Source: Portulaca oleracea | Lineage: Eukaryota; Streptophyta; Magnoliopsida; Caryophyllales; Portulacaceae | Reading direction: 5' to 3' | NCBI GenBank assembly: GCA_029582165.1 | Contig: CM055876.1 | Coordinates: 22,716,817-22,780,816, forward strand | Length of the DNA stretch: 64,000 nt | Shown here: one piece after another, positions 54,678 to 64,000 of the stretch | How the letters are laid out: each line of letters starts with the position of its first letter | Position numbering within the stretch: the stretch's first letter is position 1 | Notes under the pieces: generated by a model | Told to the model about the DNA's origin: nothing | Databases searched by the model: none | What the model saw: only the letters and a program-made list of their open reading frames with translations | Program-made: the position numbers and the translations under genes

Positions 54678-55843
54678 CTCAGCTTCCTCATCAACTGGTG
54701 TAATGCTAAGGAACCTCCTGATCACCAACATTTCACCTTCATCAGGTCTGGCCTCAATTTCCTCTTCATCATATACAGGATCTCCTTCAGGTTCATCAAA
54801 CTGTTCCTCCTCAACAACTGTCTCAGGTTCAACAAACAGTGTTGCTTGATATTCTGCTAATGTCACTGCTCTTCTGTTTGGATATTCTGAGGCTAGATGT
54901 CCAAGTCCTTGACATCTAAAACATCTCCTCTCAAGGAATGGTCGATTGGTAGGGACTCGGGCTCTTTGTGGGGAATTTTGGGATTGTGTTTGAGGTGGTT
55001 TAGGGACTGGATATCTGGTTTGCGGTTGTGGTGATGGATAGGTTCTTTGAGGTGGGTTATAGGATTTGTGGTAATGGTCTGATTTGGTTTGAGGATTGGT
55101 TTTGGCTGGATACTTGCTTCCATACTCCTTCCTTTGGGTCTTCTTCTGCTGTTCCACCTTATGAGCCAAAGAACTCAGCTCATCAAGTGAATGATACACC
55201 TGAAGCTCAACCACATTTCTGATGCCTTCATTCAACCCTGTAAGATACCTCACATATGTCTGCACCTCATTTTCCTTCATGTTACATTCCACAGTAGATG
55301 CTCAAACTCCTTGGTATACTTCTTAACAAATTTGTTGCCTTGGACCAAGTGCTGAAACTTGAAATAATTGTCCTTCATGTAACTTTCAAGTAAGAACTTC
55401 TCCTTGAGCTTCTGCCACATTTCAACCCATGTACTGACCTTAGGCTCATCTATCTCCTCTCTCCTCCTTTGCAAGTTATTCCACCATATAGATGCATATT
55501 TCCTCAATTTCAATGCAACCAACTTCACCTTGTTCTCATCAGACAACTGCCTCAAATCAAACACTCTCTCCACTGTTTGCAACCAATCCAAAAATACATC
55601 AAGATCCAACTCTCCTCCATATTCTGGAATATCTATTTTGAAGTCCAATTTCTCAATTCTTCTATTTTCCCACCTTTTTTCCCTCTCACTCCTACTCCTG
55701 GATTCACTAACACTACTCCTAGGTGAGCTCCTTACATACCTCCTTCTTCTGTGATACCTAGGTTTTCCTCCTCCCCCTCCAAATCCACTAAAAGGGTTCC
55801 CCTCTTCTTCTTCTTCAGACTCCACATCAGATTCTCTATTCAT
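54675..55843 (-). pseudogene. Gag of element G (one frameshift)
   Basis: Translation starts at ATG 55843 (MNRESDVESEEEEEGNPFSG), with a Gly/Arg/Ser-rich N-terminus. The Gag domain follows: IPEYGGELDLDVFLDWLQ, YASIWWNNLQRRRE and KKYTKEFEHLLW, where one missing base near 55285 shifts the frame. The frame 55292-54675 continues ENEVQTYVRYLTGLNEGIRN, a Pro/Gln-rich linker, the intact knuckle CFRCQGLGHLASEY (last Cys replaced by Tyr) and the EGEMLVIRRFL block. The lost knuckle cysteine would impair zinc binding. Confidence 0.87.
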
Positions 55844-55857
55844 CTCTCTCCTGTGCA

Positions 55858-56569
55858 GGATGATGTAAGCGTCAAGGGGCCTAATTTCTTATTTAGTACA
55901 CGTCCAAGGGGGCTAGGATTACTATAAATACCCCTCTTAGGCCTCTTGTAATCTCATTCATTCATTCGTATATCAAATACAACATGATGTTGTTTTCTCT
56001 CTAGCTTTTGCTAGTCTTTCGTTTCTCTTGAGGGAGATTCGATCATATCATCTTCTTCTAGCCCTGGGTGGCGTCCTTGGTGGTGATAGGAAGAGATTGA
56101 TGCATTCTTGAAGGTGGTGTGCCTGTATCCTCCGAGATTCTTCAAAAGCCAAACATATCATTCAAAGCCATTATCATTCAAATCTATCTTAGTGAGTTTC
56201 TTTTGATTCGTTTGATTCTATCTTGCTTTTCTATTGTTTCTATCATCTAATCAAACGTTCAAAGTCTTAAATCACAAGATACATTCATCCATCCATTCGT
56301 TACATTCATCCATCCATTCGTTCCTTTCATTCATTCACACGTTCATTCATCAATTTCCATCCCATTTTCATCCATTCATACGTTCATCATTGATCCATCA
56401 AAACATTCAACCTTTGGTAATCATCTTTCATTGTTCTTTCTACGTTTTCCATCTCTTTTATTCCCTTTTAGTTGATCTTTAGAACTTTGAGAAGCAAGAT
56501 TCTTATCTTGGTTTTTAAAGATTCTGATTTCTATGTGAAATGAGATCTCTTTGATCCCATTATACATCA
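55858..56569 (+). repeat. 5' LTR of H, truncated at its start
   Basis: It begins inside the D-type LTR at AGGATGATGTAAGC (compare 58676) and ends CCCATTATACATCA. A TATA-like ACTATAAATACC lies near 55920. ATTC/CATCCATC repeats lie at 56280-56400. Confidence 0.87.
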
Positions 56570-56573
56570 AAAT

Positions 56574-56585
56574 TGGTATCAGAGC
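56574..56585 (+). promoter_or_regulatory. Primer-binding site of element H
   Basis: TGGTATCAGAGC lies four bases after the LTR. It fits initiator tRNA-Met. Confidence 0.9.
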
Positions 56586-56825
56586 TTAGGAGGTTGATTC
56601 TCTTAGTTCTTGAACCATCTTTTTGCAATCTTTCCATCACAAATCCATTCCCCATCATCTCCCACATACACGTCCACCATTAGCTCCACAAAGAACCCAT
56701 AGCCCAAACACAATCGAACCAAAAACACATCCCCTCTCGTTCCATGTACTAACCCCAAGTTTGTGAGTTTCTTGTGATCTTTTTGTATCAAAGATTGGTA
56801 TTAAATGGTGTGTGTGAGTTCTCTA

Positions 56826-57656
56826 ATGGATTCACAAGATGATATGCAACAAATGAAACAACAACTTGATTATCTCATCAAACAATTGGAGAAACTTATA
56901 CCCCTACAAAAGGGAGGAGTACAAATTGAAGTTGATCCACGTATAGTGAATCTTCATGATGTCGAGTATGAAACACAATATGAATGGAGTACATGTCCAA
57001 GGAAGGAGGATAAATTTGGTTGCAAAGAAGAGATACCGGAATTCTATGGGAGTCATGATCCGGAAGTATTCTTGGATTGGATGCAAACCGTGGAAAGAGT
57101 CTTTGATCTCAAAGACATGAATAATGATAAGAAGGTCAACTATATTGCCTCAAAGTTACGAAAGCAAGCAAGCATTTGGTGGAAAAACTTGCAAAAGAAG
57201 CGAGAAGCCAAAGGAAAGGATAAAGTACGTTCTTGGGATAAGATGAAGAAGAAGCTTCAAGAGAAGTTCTTACCACCTAGCTACCTACGTGACAACTACT
57301 ACAAGCTAGAAAAGTTGATCCAAGGAGGAAGAAGCGTAGAGGAGTACACCAAAGAATTTGAGCGTTTGCTTTGGAGATGTGACCTTAAAAAGGACGAGCC
57401 ACAAACTTTGGTATGTTATCTAATTGGTCTTGATGATTATATTAGACATATTGTTGAATGGCAACCATACAAAACTTTGGGTGAACTAAGTTCTTTAGCT
57501 CTTAATGTTGAAAGGCAAAGGAGATGTTGTCATTGCCAAAGTTTAGGTCACATTTATTTGGAGTGTCTTAATAAGAAAGAAGTGTCTTTGGTTGGGTACC
57601 AAACGAATAATAACGAATTATTTGAGGAGGAAAGTGTAGTAGAAGAGGATATGTAG
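56826..57656 (+). CDS. Intact Gag of gag-only element H
   Basis: The open frame is 276 codons from MDSQDDMQQMKQQLDYL (the in-frame ATG at 56805 lies in the leader, so 56826 is preferred). It has an N-terminal coiled-coil-like segment, then EEIPEFYGSHDPEVFLDWMQ, QASIWWKNLQKKRE, EEYTKEFERLLWRCDL and GLDDYIRHIVEWQPYKTLGE. A complete knuckle CCHCQSLGHIYLEC (near 57525-57566) follows with the acidic tail. Compared with E and other Gags the Pro/Gln-rich linker before the knuckle is precisely missing. This is the only complete Gag frame with a complete knuckle in the window. Confidence 0.87.
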   Translation: MDSQDDMQQMKQQLDYLIKQLEKLIPLQKGGVQIEVDPRIVNLHDVEYETQYEWSTCPRKEDKFGCKEEIPEFYGSHDPEVFLDWMQTVERVFDLKDMNNDKKVNYIASKLRKQASIWWKNLQKKREAKGKDKVRSWDKMKKKLQEKFLPPSYLRDNYYKLEKLIQGGRSVEEYTKEFERLLWRCDLKKDEPQTLVCYLIGLDDYIRHIVEWQPYKTLGELSSLALNVERQRRCCHCQSLGHIYLECLNKKEVSLVGYQTNNNELFEEESVVEEDM

Positions 57657-58318
57657 AAGAATTGCTTGTGGCAAGGAGAGCCTTGAAAGAAGTATATGTG
57701 CCGAATGAACATCAACAAAGAGAGTGCAAGATCTCTCGTTATACAAACAAAGGAGAAGTATGTTAATTGATCAAAGAAGGAGAAAGTTGTGCCTCTTATG
57801 GTGACGTTGATGCCTCTAAATCAGTGATCCACACGTCAAACTTGGATAATTATTCACGCCCTACACAATGGCTAAGCCATGACAAAGACATTCATATGGA
57901 TCCAAGAAGTTTAGTAAGTCTTTCCATTTACAAGAATTGTAGAGATTCATTATGGTGTGATATTACTTCTATGGATACTTGTCATACTTTGTTGGAAAGA
58001 CCAAAGTTGCTTGATAGGAATATCATGCATCAAGAGACATCTTCCATCTTATACCAGACGACCTAAGGAGAATGAAAGCAACATTGTGACGATTATGAAG
58101 GAGGAATATCATGGATATGAAGAGCGTAAGGGTCTTGTTCTTGCAAACTTGGAGGAGAGTAAAACAAGCAACCATCCAATTTTCAATTCTCCAATGAAAT
58201 GTATCTTTCATGTGCACCCTAGAGATATCCACTTGAATCTTATTGTTGAAGTGCCAAGGATTCGAAGAAGACAAGAGACTATAGTCGAGGGTGATCATTC
58301 AAGAATGGATCGCTTCAT
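57657..58318 (+). pseudogene. Decayed protease region of element H
   Basis: After the gag stop (57654-57656), blocks match E's protease-like frame: VARRALKEVYVPNE-like, LIKEGESCASYGD (catalytic DGGS lost), YSRPTQWLSHDKDIHMDP and SLWCDITSMDTCHTLLERPK. It has a stop before LIKEGES (near 57764) and a shift near 58045. It ends at RMDRFI, where H joins J'. Confidence 0.75.
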
Positions 58319-58342
58319 TAAAGTAGATAACAATACACTTGC

Positions 58343-59376
58343 TGATGTATATTTGATGGCCATATACATCAAGGACATCAAGGAAGACATCCAACATGCA
58401 TCATAGGGGCCTAATACTCGGTTATATGGCAAAAGAGTATCATTCACTCAAGTATCCCTCTCGTTTGAATGGTTCAACAAGGGCAGTTTTGTAATTTACT
58501 CTATAACTCTAGATACATGCGTTTAATGAGGAGGTTATCCGAAGACAGATTGAAGAGCATTGAAAGAGCTTTCCAATGGTCTTTGAATCTTGAAGTTTGG
58601 ACAAGTATTGAAGGAGTTATAGTCTTTTCTTTCTAGAGTTGTATTTTAGAGTTTTTATGATGTAATAAATGCGTAGGATGATGTAAGCCTCAAGGGGCCT
58701 AATTTCTTGATTAGTACACGTCCAAGGGGGCTAGGATTACTATAAATACCCCCCTTAGGCCTCTTGTAATCTCATTCATTCATTCATATATCAAATACAA
58801 CATGATGTTGTTTTCTCTCTAGCTTTTGCTAGTCTTTCGCTCTTCTTGAGGGAGATTCGATCATATCATCTTCTTCTAGCCCTGGGTGGCGTCCTTGGTG
58901 GTGATAGGAATATATTGAAGCATTCTTGAAGGTGGTGTGCCTGTATCCTCCAAGATTCTTCAAAAGCCAAACATATCATTCAAAGCCATTATCATTCAAA
59001 TCTATCTTAGTGAGTTTCTTTTGATTCGTTTGATTCTATCTTGCTTTTCTATTGTTTCTATCATCGAATCAAACGTTCAAAGTCTTAAATCACAAGATAC
59101 ATTCATCCATCCATTCGTTACATTCATCCATCCATTCGTTCCTTTCATTCATTCACACGTTCATTCATCAATTTTTATCCATTCATACGTTCATAAATTA
59201 TCCATCAAAACATTCAATCTTTGGTAATCATCTTTCATTGTTCTTTCTACGTTTTCCATCTCTTTCATTCCCTTTTAGTTGATCTTTAGAACTTTGAGAA
59301 GCAAGATTCTTATCTTGGTTTTTAAAGATCCTGATTTCTATGTGTAATGAGATCTCTTTGATCCCATTATACATCA
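58343..59376 (+). mobile_element. Solo LTR D' (1034 bp) in J' RT
   Basis: It runs TGATGTATATTTGATGGCC...CCCATTATACATCA with the duplication CTTGC on both sides (58338-58342, 59377-59381). The 22 bases to its left and the sequence to its right are consecutive RT codons of J'. It is the complete form of the LTR fragment at 15553-15732. Confidence 0.9.
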
Positions 59377-60503
59377 CTTGCTAATAAGGGGCTTCAAAAC
59401 CTGATTCATTAGTCTCATAACTGTAATGAAAGCATTAGTTAGTCCACAAGGTGTGAGTAACCATTCATAGAGACCTCCTTTGGTTTTCACAGCAGTGTCC
59501 CCTTCTTGAATTTGAGCCTGGCAGGACCCACTTCTCGGATTGACCTTTAGGATGTCGTGGATGCCAAGTAGCTCTTCCACTAGATCTTCACTTCTAGGAA
59601 ACCTGTACTTGGTAGTAACCTTGTTGGTGCACAGATTTTGGCTTCCTTCCTTTGGGACCAAAAGGGTAGGGATGGCGCATGGACTGAGACTTTCCCTAAT
59701 CATACCCTTTGCTTGAAGATCTTCATCTTGCCCTTGAACCTCTTGAGTTTCACTAGGGTTCACGTGAGTTGTTGGTTCATGATGCACAACTGATCTAGGA
59801 ATGGGATCAGTTTGGACTTCACGTTGGGGTAGTCTCTCGTCTAGGAACACATGAGGGTTTTGTTCTCTAAGGGGGTAACGAGAGGAGGGTTGCCGTGACT
59901 AGGTTGTTCATCATTGGTTGGCTCTTTGTGGCTAGGGTTTGTGTTTGGGTCTAAGGGAGTGATCTCCTTATGCTCACTAAACTCAGGGCGTTCAGTGGTC
60001 ATAGAAGTGATGGGGTTTGGATCATCTTTCTTAGGTGGGGACGGTTGGGTTATTTGGAGTGGAGTTAGGGTTATTCTCTTGTTGTTCATCACAAGAGTGT
60101 AGGTATTAGCTCTTTCGTTGTGCATCACACTCCTGTCAAATAACCATGGTCTTCCAAGTAGAATATGACAAGCATTCATAGGCAAAACATCACACCAAAA
60201 AGATTCTTTAAAGGATTTGCCAATGGAAAAGCTTACCAAACATCTTTGAGTCACTTGTAGATCTTCACCCTGATTAAGCCACTGGATGGTGTAGGGCTTT
60301 GGATGGGGACTCGTTTCCAGCTGAAGTTTGTCCACCATAGTAGTTGATGCCACATTGGTGCTGCTTCCACCATCAATGATCAACGAACAAACTTTTCCCT
60401 TGATTGTGCAACGAGATTGAAAGATGGCCTCTCGTTGTTGTTGATCTTCAGAAACAATTGAGTTGCTAAGAACTCTCCTCATAAGGAACATCTCGTGAGC
60501 CAT
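59377..60503 (-). pseudogene. Protease-RT of gag-less element J' (second copy of J)
   Basis: ATG 60503 (MAHEMFLMRRVLSNS) follows the leader directly. The protease has DGGSSTNVAST and ILLGRPWLFDR. The frame 60503-59841 shifts near 59865 into 59850-59374: VNPSETQEVQ, KGMIRESLSPCAIPTLLVPK, a gapped SQNLCTNKVTTKYRFPR block, then [17 protein letters not shown], and stops being RT at the D' insertion (LISK), just before the catalytic box. Sequence 59530-60503 is nearly the same as 21419-22386, so this is a duplicated copy. Confidence 0.85.
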
Positions 60504-60597
60504 GTGATGGACGGTTGGAGTTTTGTGATTCAGGTATGGAGGGGATTGTGTTTGGGATGTTTTTGTGGGGCTAGGGTTGCACTCGAAACAACCTAGA

Positions 60598-60609
60598 GCT
60601 CTGATGCCA
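60598..60609 (-). promoter_or_regulatory. Primer-binding site of J'
   Basis: The minus strand reads TGGCATCAGAGC, one change from the initiator tRNA-Met site. Confidence 0.82.
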
Positions 60610-60615
60610 ATATTA

Positions 60616-62209
60616 TGATGTATAATGGGATCAAAGATTGTGTCTTGATCAATTACACATCATGAGAGACGTGCAACCAATCTCAACATGAGACGCTTGA
60701 ATTAGGGTAAAAGGTAGGGTGCTTCATGAGGGAAAGATGGAGTCTTGGAGAGAATTGAGATGGAGAAAGATGAGATCTTTGTGGAGTTTAAGAGAGGAGA
60801 GATGGACGGAAAATAGGGGAGGACTTTGGGATTGACGTGAGGTCTTTTGTGAGGGAGGAGAGACTATGGATGAGAGATTTGAGAGAAGGATGTTTGAGAG
60901 AGTAAGAGTGAGGGAGAGATTAGGGTTTGAGAGAGAAATTGGAGGAGACGTTTTGAGAGAGGGAAAGAGAGGATGAATGCATGAGAGAGATTTTGAGAGA
61001 GAGTGGCGTGAGATTGAGAGAAAGAGAGAACTAAGATATTTTGGGTTTTTCTGTTTTTATGAAAAGAAAAGACTTGTTTTAGGGTTTTTCATTTAATCAA
61101 ACTAGAATGAAAGAAAACGAAGAGAAAGATTTATCTTAACTATATTGATAGAAAGATAAAAGAAGTAATTATCTTAACTGTATTGACAGAAAGATAAGAA
61201 CGGATAGTTCTAGGTTTCTAACTTGAATCCACAAGAAAGACAACCTAGGGCTAACTTGATCTAGACCGCAACCTAGGATCAAGTTCTTCCTAACCACTTG
61301 GGTGCCATGCCAAGATACAATAGAAGAAAGGGGGTGAGAGTATATCCAAACACTCGAGCGAAAGCTAAAAGCTTAACTATTTTCATAATTCAAAGTTGGG
61401 TGTCTTTGAGAGGCTACAAGCCTAGCTATTTGTACTATTAAAGTCCTAAACCTCCTAGGACTCTCATGATTGGGGTGCAAGCCATCTTCTCCTACGAGGA
61501 CTCTATTACTTGGCATGCAAGCTAAGGACTCCTAATACTAGACACCATCTACTCCATCTCCTCCTTGGATTAGGAATCCTTATCATAAGGGGAGTTGGTT
61601 ACAAGAGATCATAATCCTTTTAGGACTTGGCTTTTCTAATCTAAGTTGGATTAGTTATAAAATAAGCCAACCTTATCAAGGACTACATAGCTTGGCGCCA
61701 AATCTAGCACACCACACGCCTATCACACACACACACACACCTTCTAGATCATTCTAGAACATTCTAGACTATTCTAGATTAATCTAGACTCCTACGACTT
61801 GGTGTCCAAGTTTATATATATTACTTGGCACCTCACACAACTGGAAATGTACATAAAACACTAGAAATGTAAAGAAATACATCAAAAGGCCAAAACTGTG
61901 AACTTTTTCTTGAAATGGTCAGAAATGTGAACTTCATCTCAAAATGATCAGAAATGTGAACTTCATCTTGAAATGGTCCAAACGGTGAAGTTCAACTTGG
62001 GCTTTGTACTTGGGCCTTTAGGTGTGGACTTGGAGGACATGGGATTCCCATCATCCTCTATGAATCTTGGGTCTCCGAAGGTGATCCCAAGGCTATGTGA
62101 GCCTCCATTTCCTTCCATGAACCTATGGTCCCCAAAGGTGAGACCTAGGTAAAGCAGTTCTCCTTCATGGGCCTCTTCTGATGTTTTTGGCGTGGGCCAA
62201 CATACATCA
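60616..62209 (-). repeat. 5' LTR of J' (1594 bp)
   Basis: It matches 22499-24105 and is likewise followed by GTTAG and B-type LTR sequence. The frame for the pol tail (61963-62209) is open again. Confidence 0.92.
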
Positions 62210-62214
62210 GTTAG

Positions 62215-63173
62215 TTTAGGCGCCAAATTGGTTGTATCCTAGATAAGGTTGGCTTATTTTGTAACTAATCCATATTGGATTAGGAAAGCCTAAACCTATT
62301 AGGATAAGGTACTTGTAACCAACTCCCCTCAGGATAAGGAATCCTAATCCAAGAGGAGATTGGAATAGAAAATCAACTAGGATTAATAATCCTTGGCTTG
62401 CACACCAAGTAACGACTCCTAGGGCAGCTACGACTCTCCTAGTATAAATAGCCTAGTTTGCAATCTTTAGAAACATCATCGAATATAGAAATATGAATCC
62501 CTTTAAGCTTTTAGCTTTTTACCGAGTGTTTGGATAAACCCTCAACCCCTCTTGTATTGAATCTTGGTGTGGTAACCAAGTGGTTTAGGAAGAACTTGAT
62601 CCTAGGTTGCGGTCTAGATCAAGAAACCCTAGGTTGTCCTTCTTGTGGATTCAAGTAGGAAATCTAGCTCTATCCCATTATCTTTCTATTCCTTAGAAAG
62701 ATAATATCTACCCTCGCCTCATATATCCTCCAACGTCACTCTCTACCCCCTCCATACTCCCTCAATCGTCCACCCTCCTCACTCCTCACAAAATAGCTCA
62801 ACCAACTCCCTCTCTCTCTATAACAAACTCTTAAAAACTTTCTCTCTCCTCCAACAACCTCTCAAACTCTCTCCCTCCCAACAAACCACACGCCAAACCC
62901 TCTCTCTCTCTCTCTCTCTTCGATTCTCACGTCAATCCCTCCCTAATCATCATCCAAGAATTCATCCCTTCCCATTCAAGATTCAACCTTTCTTGAATCT
63001 TGAAACCACAAAAGCCCTCACGGCAAATTTCCCTCCATCTTTCCCCTTACCTCACGTGAACCACCCTAACCCTAGCCTCAATTTCACGTGAAGCCTCCCA
63101 CTCTTAGATCATTTGCACGTCTCCCCTATGATGTGTAATTGATCAACTACACTCTTGATCCCATTATACATCA
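62215..63173 (+). repeat. B' LTR (3' part), duplicate of 24111-25025
   Basis: It ends CCCATTATACATCA followed by TGGGC (63174-63178), exactly as at 25025. It keeps the 45 bases missing in the other copy. Confidence 0.92.
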
Positions 63174-63740
63174 TGGGCAAAGGAGTATATAAGCCTTGTG
63201 GTAAAGCATGTGCCTTTGAAATATTGCAAGTATTACTCCTCTTTACCATATGCTCAACATCTTTGATCATGCTAGGCTAAAAATAATGCTCCTTCATCAT
63301 AAGATATGTCTTTTCAATACCAAAATGACCCGCCAAAGATCCTCTATGGATCTCCATGATCAATAATTCTCGAATGCTACTTTTTGGAATACAAAGTTGA
63401 TTTCCCTTAAAAAGAAATCCATGCTCAATATGAAAGAGTTGGTAGGGATGCTTCTTAGATAGCTCATAAACCTCCTTGAAATCCTCATCATTTTCATACA
63501 ACTCTTTAATATGCTCAAAACCAGGGACTCTTGAATCAAGAATATGAGTGAGTAGGTACCTTCTTGACAAAGCATCCGCTCCTTTATTAAGATGACCCAC
63601 TTTATGCTTGATCACAAAATGGAACGCTTGCATGTACTCAACCCATTTGGCGTGTCTTGGATTCAACTTATGTTGCCCTTGAATGAACTTAAGAGCTTGA
63701 TGATCACTATGTAGAATGAACTCACCATTTAGAAGATAGT
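63174..63740 (-). pseudogene. RNase H end and integrase N-terminus of A' (duplicate)
   Basis: The frame 63666-63277 has VEYMQAFHFVIKHKVGHLNK and GADALSRR (RNase H end), then HRGSLAGHFGIEKTY (integrase finger), ending at the same TAG as A (25129). It shows the same deletion of RT and the same B-type LTR junction at TGGGC. Confidence 0.85.
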
Positions 63741-63751
63741 GTCGCCAATGT

Positions 63752-64000
63752 TCAAGAGCTCTTATGATATTCGACCTTCATGAATGTCACAATATTAGTT
63801 TCCTCCTTTTGTGGTTGTTGTTGGGGACGTATGATCGATGATGGTGAGAGAGGAGCCAATGTGATCTTCTTTTTGTTGAGAACAAACGTGTAGGTGTTCA
63901 TTCTTCCATCATGCGTGACATGCCTATCAAAAAGCCAAGGTCTCCCAAGCAAAATATGGCAAGCATCCATTGGAATTACATCACGCCAAATAGAATCTTT
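63752..64000 (-). pseudogene. Protease C-terminal part of A', running off the right edge
   Basis: The frame from the window edge to 63752 encodes CHILLGRPWLFDRHVTHDGR and LNKKKITLAPLSPSS, ending MKVEYHKSS as in A (25604). Gag and the LTR should lie beyond the window. Confidence 0.83.

Larger units (their letters stand above)
55858..58320 (+). mobile_element. Element H: gag-only element, inverted relative of E
   Basis: It contains a 5'-truncated LTR (55858-56569), primer site, open gag and decayed protease. It then breaks at CGCTTCATTA (58314-58320) into J' RT sequence. RT, RNase H and integrase are absent, as in E. Confidence 0.83.

Overview
The window is plant nuclear DNA made almost entirely of LTR retrotransposons. 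It suggests a eudicot, but I cannot name the species. Evidence: Ty3/gypsy Gag-Pol fragments with initiator tRNA-Met primer sites (TGGTATCAGAGC), Athila-type elements with a tRNA-Asp-like primer site, a TAA-flanked Tourist/PIF-Harbinger-like element, a CACTA-like terminus, and fragments of two plant housekeeping genes (CSN4 and NC2-alpha/NF-YC11-like). I see no intact host gene, tRNA, rRNA or CRISPR array. Every pol region is broken or incomplete.

Layout. Element names are mine. 1-1651 is a gag-less Pro-RT remnant (TE-1, minus strand). 1652-2490 is an LTR, followed by the integrase end of element A (minus). At 3403-25025, element B (plus, target duplication TGGGC) sits inside A's integrase. 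B contains element C (6594-12323, minus, duplication AGTGA) and, inside B's 3' LTR, element J (13308-24105, minus, duplication GTTAG). J contains a piece of LTR D (15553-15732), which is itself interrupted by an Athila-type fragment K (15733-21418). Element A resumes at 25026-28345. Element E (28346-33198, minus, gag plus a decayed protease) contains a solo LTR, F (30328-31924). 33199-37518 is non-LTR DNA with pieces of at least two host genes, and it ends at a CACTA-like terminus.

37519-53205 is Athila-type element L (minus). It carries gag, protease, RT-RNase H, integrase and an Athila ORF1/env-like gene. A second solo LTR (48169-49792) and a MITE swollen by a 750-base GA tract (46637-47854) sit in it. 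L cut into the RT of element G (53206-55857, minus). Element H (55858-58320, plus) is an inverted relative of E. From 58321 to the end (J', D', B', A') the window repeats the nested junctions of 21419-25970, so a block of nested transposons was duplicated.

None of the genes forms a pathway. The biology is that of defective elements. TE-1, J and J' lack gag but keep Pro-RT, whereas E and H keep gag but lack pol, so these families could in principle complement one another. Structures the standard annotation does not explain: (1) hairpins at both ends of the LTRs that repeat the terminal TGATGTA/TACATCA; (2) a hairpin-plus-polyG module present twice in each Athila element; (3) arrays of CCGTGG-CCACGG or CACGG-CCGTG palindromes inside both Athila elements; (4) pol frames that run through the polypurine tract into the LTR; (5) an in-frame RT-integrase fusion lacking RNase H.
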